DNA from: Cinclus cinclus
Taxonomy: Eukaryota; Chordata; Aves; Passeriformes; Cinclidae
NCBI RefSeq assembly: GCF_963662255.1
Contig: NC_085067.1
Location: forward strand, 2,322,428-2,386,427
Length of the DNA stretch: 64,000 nt
Direction of reading: 5' to 3'
Shown: one piece after another, positions 44,151 through 64,000 of the stretch
Layout of the letters: each line of letters starts with the position of its first letter
Position numbering within the stretch: position 1 is the first letter of the stretch
The notes under the pieces: generated by a model
Database searches by the model: none
Seen by the model: only the letters and a program-made list of their open reading frames with translations
What the model was told of the DNA's origin: nothing
Made by a program: the position numbers and the translations under genes

Positions 44151-45360
44151 TTTTATTTTTCTTTTTGGTTTTTTTTTTTTGGTATGTATGTAAATCTTGA
44201 AGTTAAATCAGAGCTTTGGCTGGGGAAATACCACTGGGGACTATCTCAGACTGATGCTCACCAGGGCAGTGATCTCTGGACTATTCGTTCTTACAAAGAC
44301 TTTGCCAAGCACATAATAAAATCTCTTCCTTCAAAAAATGTGCAATTGATTTGAAATGTTAGTTTTTTAGGTGGTACTTTAAAAAATAGTAAGTGAGCAT
44401 ATTAAAAAATAAAAATCCAGAGCATTTGGATAAAATTAGGGTTAGTTTTAAAAATTAAACCAATTCCACAATTGTTAGCTTTTATTTCTAAAATACTTAA
44501 TTTTTTAAAAAATGTCTACACACACGAATATTCGTTCATATTTTAATTATTTCAGGATACAGGTTTAACATTGCCGGGCTGCATCTTGCATAGCTTAGTT
44601 TGAAATTACGACGAGTGAGCACACTCGGTACACTGAGATAAAATTAACTAATAGCCCCCCCAAAAAATATTTAAAAACAAATAGGAATATAGTTCTTCGT
44701 TTGATTTAGCCGGTTCCAGCAGATCTTGGTGCGAGATTGAGCAGCACGATCGTTTACAACGTTTTAAAACATTCGTTAAAATATTTACTTAGCAGTTTAA
44801 AACAAAGCCTTAGAGCCTACAAACGTGCCCAGGTCAGGGAAATACATGTGGATAATTGGGCTGAAAGATTTAGAAGCGGAGAATCACTTGCATTTCAAAC
44901 CGTGCATATTTCCAATATCCCCTTAGTGTAACTATTTTAGGCAGATCCTTAAGATTAAAGGGATGCACGTCAGTCCGTATCTTACCCACGCTTCCTTGTC
45001 ATCGTTTCTTTGCGATTAAATTTTGTGTTTTCCTTTCAGCCTAGAAGTGTTTGGTACCAGTCTCTTGGCAAGAAAGCTTGAGGAATGGAAGGGTAAAGAA
45101 ATATGACCCAGCTGCTAAGCACAATGAGGTTTGTAAGTCCTTGTATGGTATAAATAAGCATATTACACAGTTATTAGAAATCTGGCACTGTCGCTGTTTA
45201 GAAGCAAGACTCTGATGCTGTGTAATTCCTCCCGAGTCCATGCATAACTCAGTATCAGCCTTCCACTCTTCCAGCCTTGTTACTGGCCAAATTCGGCAAC
45301 TTTTTCTCAGTACTCATCCATTCAAACCCTTCTCAGCAGTGTAAACCGGTGAGTTTCCTC
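44151..45360. promoter_or_regulatory. Large AT-rich candidate element upstream of TBX4
   Basis: About 1.2 kb of sharply AT-rich, non-repetitive DNA ending where the TBX4 CpG island begins, 4.4-5.6 kb upstream of the TBX4 start codon. It includes TTTTAATTATTTCAGG, AATAGCCCCCCCAAAAAAT, CTTCGTTTGATTTAGCC, CGATCGTTTACAACG, TGGATAATTGGGC and TTTGCGATTAAATTTTG. In mouse a hindlimb element of Tbx4 (HLEA) lies upstream of the gene; whether this block is its counterpart cannot be decided without alignment. Confidence 0.4.
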
Positions 45361-46191
45361 TCAAGTCAGTAAATCTATGCCAACCCACGCGGTCGAGGCT
45401 CGGTCCTGCCTTTGCCCCCGCCGCCCTCCTCCTCGCACGGGGCTCTGAGCCACCGCCGTCGGGTGCAGCCTCGGGGTTCGCTTCTCCCCTCGCCTCCGTC
45501 GTGGTTGGCGGCTTTTGTTGGGGGGGGAAGAGAAGCAGGTTTTCTTTGGGGGAAGAGGAGCCACGGAAAGGCACGGCGGCTGCAAAAGCGCTGGAGCATC
45601 CCGCGGAACGGATCCCACTCGGGTTTCCCCGGCCCGCGGACTGAGTGTAACTTTGGAGAAAAGCGACAGTAAACTTTTATTAATCGCCGGTGTTTAGGGC
45701 CAAGGCGTGAGCGAGCTCGGTGACAGTGATGAGTGGTTTGAAGCGCTGGTCCCTGAAAGCGGGGCTTATCCTCCCACTGCTCCCTCGGCTCGGCGTTGAT
45801 GAGCAGTGAATAGGAGCCACCCTGCCGTCGGGGATCCGGCCGTTTATCTGCCGGGCGATGACAGTCGGGCCGGTTTCGCCTCGCCGTGAATTGCAGGAGC
45901 CTCTGGAAGCGCACGGAGCTGGGGGCTCCATCCGACGAGAATGTTTCACCCCTCCGTGTCGGCCCCGTCCCCCTGCTCGGGGGATGAGGAAATCTCATTG
46001 ATTGCCCTCCCGGAGGAACCGACCGCAGAGCCCGCTACGGGCAGGTGCTGTCCGACCTCAGGGCACGGTGAGCCGAGCGCGGCTGGACTCAACCGGGGCC
46101 GCACGGCGGAAAACGGGCCCGACCCCACCGCTCCAGCATCCCCGTACGCACCGACGGGAAATCTGAAGGAGCTGGAAGGAGACCTGAGAGT

Positions 46192-46247
46192 CGTTGGGTT
46201 TGCTTTAATTAAATCCTCTCGTTGGGTTTGCTTTAATTAAATCCTCT
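46192..46247. repeat. 28-bp perfect tandem duplication containing TTAATTAA
   Basis: The unit CGTTGGGTTTGCTTTAATTA plus AATCCTCT occurs at 46,192 and again at 46,220. Each copy carries the palindromic homeodomain-type site TTTAATTAAA and a TAAATCC. Confidence 0.95.
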
Positions 46248-46767
46248 CCACCTAGGATTGCCCCCTCGGCCCTTTTTATTTTGTTCGAAGGGGAAAATAA
46301 CTGCATTTAACGTCGGCAGCGGCCGGCATTTTCCCTGTCCTTGCCGCGATTGCGGAAGGAAGGGCTGAAGGGAGATTCACCCAGACGAAGCCGAGCCCTC
46401 GGTACCGGCTGCACAGTCACACCAAAATTCACCTTGCCGTGGAGCCCGGCCCTCGGCAGCCTCCCCAGTCTCCCAGCCCGCGGGGAGAGCCCGGCCCGCG
46501 GGTGGGACAGAGCGGTCCGAGCGAGGGGCGGGCGCTGTGCCCGCGGTGTGCGGGACGGCTCAGCGGCGGCAGCGGCGCTCCCGGGAGCCCTCGGCTGAGC
46601 CGGGCCTCTCGCTGCCCCTCACCGGGACGGCTCCTCACCCTTAACCCCTTCTCAGTCCCCGCACGCTCTGTGCGGGCACAGGACGGTCGCAGGTCCCCTC
46701 TCGTCCCGGCCCCGTCGGGGCCCGGTCTCACCTGCCCCGTCCCGCTGGCTCCTGCGGGATCCGCTCG

Positions 46768-46797
46768 CCGCTCCCAAGCTCGCCGCTCCCAAGCTCG
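46768..46797. repeat. 15-bp tandem duplication
   Basis: CCGCTCCCAAGCTCG occurs twice in direct succession. Confidence 0.85.
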
Positions 46798-48078
46798 CAT
46801 CCCCCGGCCCGCTCAGGTCCTTTTTTTTTTTCCCTTTCCTTTTTTCTCTTTCCCGTTTTTTTTTTTTTTTTCCTTTGGTAGGAGTGGGGAAAAGGTTCAT
46901 TACGAGGTTGACCCCACTTTACATTTTATTCTGCTCCTGTTCCCAATTTCGGCACCACGTGACGGTGGGAGTGAGTTTGGGTTTAAATTCACTTTCAAGA
47001 AAACCCCGATAAACCCCTGGCCCGCCGGCCCATGGCGGGGTCCCTGTGAGCCCGGCGCTGCGGGAGCGAGCGGCGCCTCGGCGCCCGCCCGGGACCCCCG
47101 GCTCGGGTAAGGGATGAGCAGGGGCTTGGGGGGCACGGTGCAGCGCAGAGCCTGGTGATGTCGCGATATAGCACGGAGCACAGCAGTGGACCTGTCGCGA
47201 CAGGAGTACAGGGCCTGGGCGCGGTTCGGATGTGAGGGTCGGCCCAGCGCAGGGAGGGCAGCGCTGTGGGGGGAGGTGTGTGTGTGTGGCTTGGGGATAG
47301 CGACAATCGAGCTGAAGTGGCCCTTCGAGTCGCGATAGCACTCGGGAGCTATCCCGGGTGTGTTCTCCTCCTGATTTGGGGGTTTAGCGTGGCGGTGCCG
47401 CAGGGTGAGGGAGCTCCGGCGGGCTGGTGTGAGGGGCCTCTTCCCTTGCCGCCCTCACCTCGGGGCGGCTCCGACGGCCCGGCCTCACCATCTCTTTGTT
47501 GTGGCCGCCCAGCTCCTGCCTGCTTTGTGGAAGGGCTCGGGGCTCTGTGTCGCGACATGGAGAGGAGGGGAAGCCCTGTCCTCGTCCCCGGGCTCGCAGG
47601 GAGACCCGCAACGGAAGGCAGGCCGCGAGCCGGCAGATCCAGGCGCTTCGGATGCGGTGCGGGGTCAGGGAACCCCACGGGGGTTGTGGGCCCCTCCTGA
47701 GGCGGGCCCCCAGCCCAGGCGTGATCTCGGCTCTTCCCCACAACCTCTCCCGGGCTACCCCGGCTCCCGCCGAGGGGTCCTGTCGAGCCGGCTGCCCTTC
47801 CAAGCGCGGCCTACGCCCCCCGCTGCAGCCCCGGCCTTGCCCGGCTCCCCGGCGGGCAGCGGGGAGCCCCAGGACCGTCGGGGCTGTGAGGGGGCGGTGG
47901 TGCCGAGGATGTCCCCTCTCCCCGGGCTCCTCCCGGAGCAACGAGCGGCTCCGCTCGCCGCCAGGCCCGGCGCAGCGCCGAGTCAGGCCGGGGAAGGCCG
48001 CGGCCGGGTCCGGTGCGCTGGGGCCCGGCGGCCGCTGCCCCCGCCGGTGCCCCCCGGTGCGGACCGACGGGCGGGAGC

Positions 48079-48113
48079 GGGGCCGGGCCGGGCCGGGCGG
48101 GCCGGGCCGGGCG
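48079..48113. repeat. GGGCC/GGGCG tract
   Basis: Consecutive GGGCC and GGGCG units just upstream of the presumed TBX4 5' exon. They are G-quadruplex-prone and Sp/KLF-like. Confidence 0.85.
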
Positions 48114-48142
48114 GAGCGGGCCAGAGTCGGTGTAAGGGGATG

Positions 48143-48152
48143 TGATTGACAG
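48143..48152 (+). promoter_or_regulatory. TBX4: PBX-MEIS/PREP composite site TGATTGACAG
   Basis: Exact match to the classical PBX-MEIS composite decamer, about 1.6 kb upstream of the TBX4 ATG and just upstream of the likely transcription start. A HOX/CDX-like CTTTATGG lies at about 48,235. PBX/MEIS/HOX input suits a limb- and lung-patterning gene. Use is inferred. Confidence 0.5.
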
Positions 48153-48199
48153 CGGCAACGTCAGCAACAGGAGGGGAAGGAAAAGGGAGGGGGGGGAGA

Positions 48200-48428
48200 C
48201 AAAGAGGGAGGGAGTCGAAAGGCCCCAAACTGGATCTTTATGGAACATTTTCCGCCGAGATCAAGGGAAAGTGAATCCGCGCAGCGGGGGATGCTCCGCA
48301 CGTCGCTGCCATCGGGGGCCGCGGAGCCGCTCCCGGCCTGAGCGCCCCGCGGATGCCCTTCATGCCGCAGCCGCCCCCAGGCCAAGCCCGGAGCCCCCCG
48401 CTGCGCCTCCTGCCCCTCGGCCGGCCGT
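48200..48428 (+). other. TBX4: Possible TBX4 non-coding 5' exon
   Basis: The first coding exon opens with a splice acceptor (CTCTCCCCTAAG|GAAATG, 49,783), so an upstream exon must exist. The best nearby donor is CCGT|GTGAGTTCC at 48,429. Joined to 49,783, it gives a leader with short upstream ATGs, one of which (48,353) terminates exactly across the junction. Another donor candidate, GGCTCGG|GTAAGGG, lies at 47,107. The start site is unknown. Confidence 0.3.
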
Positions 48429-49782
48429 GTGAGTTCCCGGGATGCGGGGGGAAGGACGGGAGGGAGCGGGAGGTCTAAGGGTGACGGGCTCCCTGTAGCC
48501 CCGGCCCGCGGTGGGACACCGCCGCCAGCCTGCCCCGCTACTCCCTGCTGCTTCACGCCAGCCAACCTGCTCCGTGCCGGGAGCACCGGTCCCGATCCCG
48601 GTCTGGAGCCTTGCCCTCAGACAACTCCCACCTGTGCCCTCCCGGTCACTCGGCTCCGTTCTGCGGTTGGGCGCCGAGAAACATCCGTGCCTCGGCCGGG
48701 CTGGGGTCTTCCCCTACCGACACCCCGAGCAGGGCGGAGGGACCGCTGGAGGTCTCGGGGCACCGAGCCCCGTACCGTGCTCCCAGCTCGGCGCTCTCTG
48801 CTCCGGGGACTGCGGCTGGTCACTGGGGTATGTGTGTCCTCTCGCACACAGCCGGGCTGGCTGTCCGGCTCCTCGTCACGAGCTCTCCCTGTAATTCTGG
48901 TGCGAATGGACCTGGGAGTCCCAGCCCCGCTCCCACCGGAGCTCACCTGAGGCTGGAATTTGAGGTGCCGGTCCCGCTCTACCTGGAGCTCTGCTGGAAC
49001 TGCAGTCTGGGGTCCCAGCCCCTCTTTCCTCCTGCACAGCCGCTGTCCCGAAGAGCAGCTCGGCCTTGGCAGTTCGGGGCAGGGACCGTCCTTCGGGGGT
49101 CGCAGGTCCACGGCCAGCGCCGGTTTCGGTCCCCAGGACCGGCACCCCGCAACCTACTCGGAGCTGCTCCCCCTCCGCGCCGCCGCTGCCCGTCCTTCTG
49201 TCTGTCCGTCTGTCCGTCCGTCAAGCGGGGCGGGCGGCCGCGTCCCTCCGCGCTGTAAAAGTCGGCGTTGATGCGCGGCAGCCCCGGCGGAGCTGTCAGG
49301 CCTTATCTTTATTGGCTTTTCCCAGTCTCCGTCCAAGTTTAAGAGAGGCCCTTTTATCTCGGAGCCCAGCACTCCCCCTGTTTACACCGTCCGGCTCCGC
49401 CGCAGCGCTTCGTCGCGGAGCCCCCGCAGCCCCGACGGGACGGGGCAGAGAGACCGACCGGGCCGGGCTCGGACGGGTACCGGAGGGGAGAAAGAATCGG
49501 GGCTGGGGGGCTGCGACCACACCAGACATGAGCTGCCCTGGCCTCAGTGGGGAGCGCTGCCACGCGTGGGCTGCTCCCCCGCCGGGGCTGGGAGGGCCCG
49601 GCCCGGTTCTGTCGGGCACAGCTTCCCCCGGGGCCGGCGGTGTCACATCCCAGTGTCGCCGAGTCCCGCCGCCCGAGGAACGACCACGGGCCGGGCCGGG
49701 AGGGCCTGACCTCGCAGGTGGCCGTGCCCGGGGATGGACGTGGTCCCTCTAACGAGCTAACGTTGCGCCTCTCTCCCCTAAG

Positions 49783-64000
<14,218 letters not shown>

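Larger units (their letters stand above)
45400..49780. promoter_or_regulatory. TBX4: TBX4 CpG island and promoter region
   Basis: Strong and almost continuous CpG enrichment up to the first coding exon of TBX4. No other gene is recognised. Within it are a poly-pyrimidine tract (46,818-46,872), a 28-bp duplication, a GGGCC tract, a PBX-MEIS composite site and a likely non-coding 5' exon. Large open frames on both strands reflect GC content. Confidence 0.6.

Overview
This is vertebrate nuclear DNA, almost certainly avian. It carries the T-box gene pair TBX2 and TBX4, in the same order and on the same (+) strand as in other amniotes. The bird assignment rests on three things seen here: compact introns, strong CpG islands at both genes, and degraded CR1 LINE 3' ends as the most recognisable interspersed repeats. 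The CR1 wording at 33.1-33.25 kb looks songbird-like, so a passerine is my best guess, held loosely. There are no bacterial genes, CRISPR arrays or operons.

Layout. 1-11.3 kb is non-coding DNA upstream of TBX2. It holds an AT-rich putative element at 2.2-2.6 kb, a 440-bp (GGGAT)n array at 3.84-4.28 kb, and a CpG-rich domain from about 6.5 kb into the gene. 11,717-20,569 is the complete TBX2 coding region: seven coding exons totalling 2,088 nt and 695 residues, every junction GT-AG with the frame kept. Its 3' UTR runs to about 21.4-21.55 kb. 21.6-48 kb is the TBX2-TBX4 intergenic region. It contains a 46/47-bp minisatellite, two CTCF-type motifs in divergent orientation, two orphan CpG islands, several old repeat fragments and a series of AT-rich, homeodomain-site-rich blocks that are enhancer candidates. 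45.4-49.8 kb is the TBX4 CpG island and promoter region. 49,786-62,490 contains the first three coding exons of TBX4 (residues 1-123 and part of 124). The gene continues beyond the right edge. TBX4 intron 3 (11.6 kb) holds the best regulatory candidate, near 52.9-53.9 kb.

How the genes work together. TBX2 is a T-box repressor used in heart, eye, limb and lung patterning. TBX4 is the hindlimb and lung-mesenchyme T-box activator. They are tandem paralogues: in both genes an intron interrupts the same arginine codon of the T-box (AG|G before AGG ATG). The two need different tissue-specific control, so the intergenic CTCF pair and the intronic and intergenic AT-rich blocks are the most informative non-coding features.

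Limits. Conservation cannot be judged from a single sequence. All enhancer, insulator and promoter calls are motif- and composition-based inferences. Transcription start sites and the 5' exon of TBX4 are uncertain.
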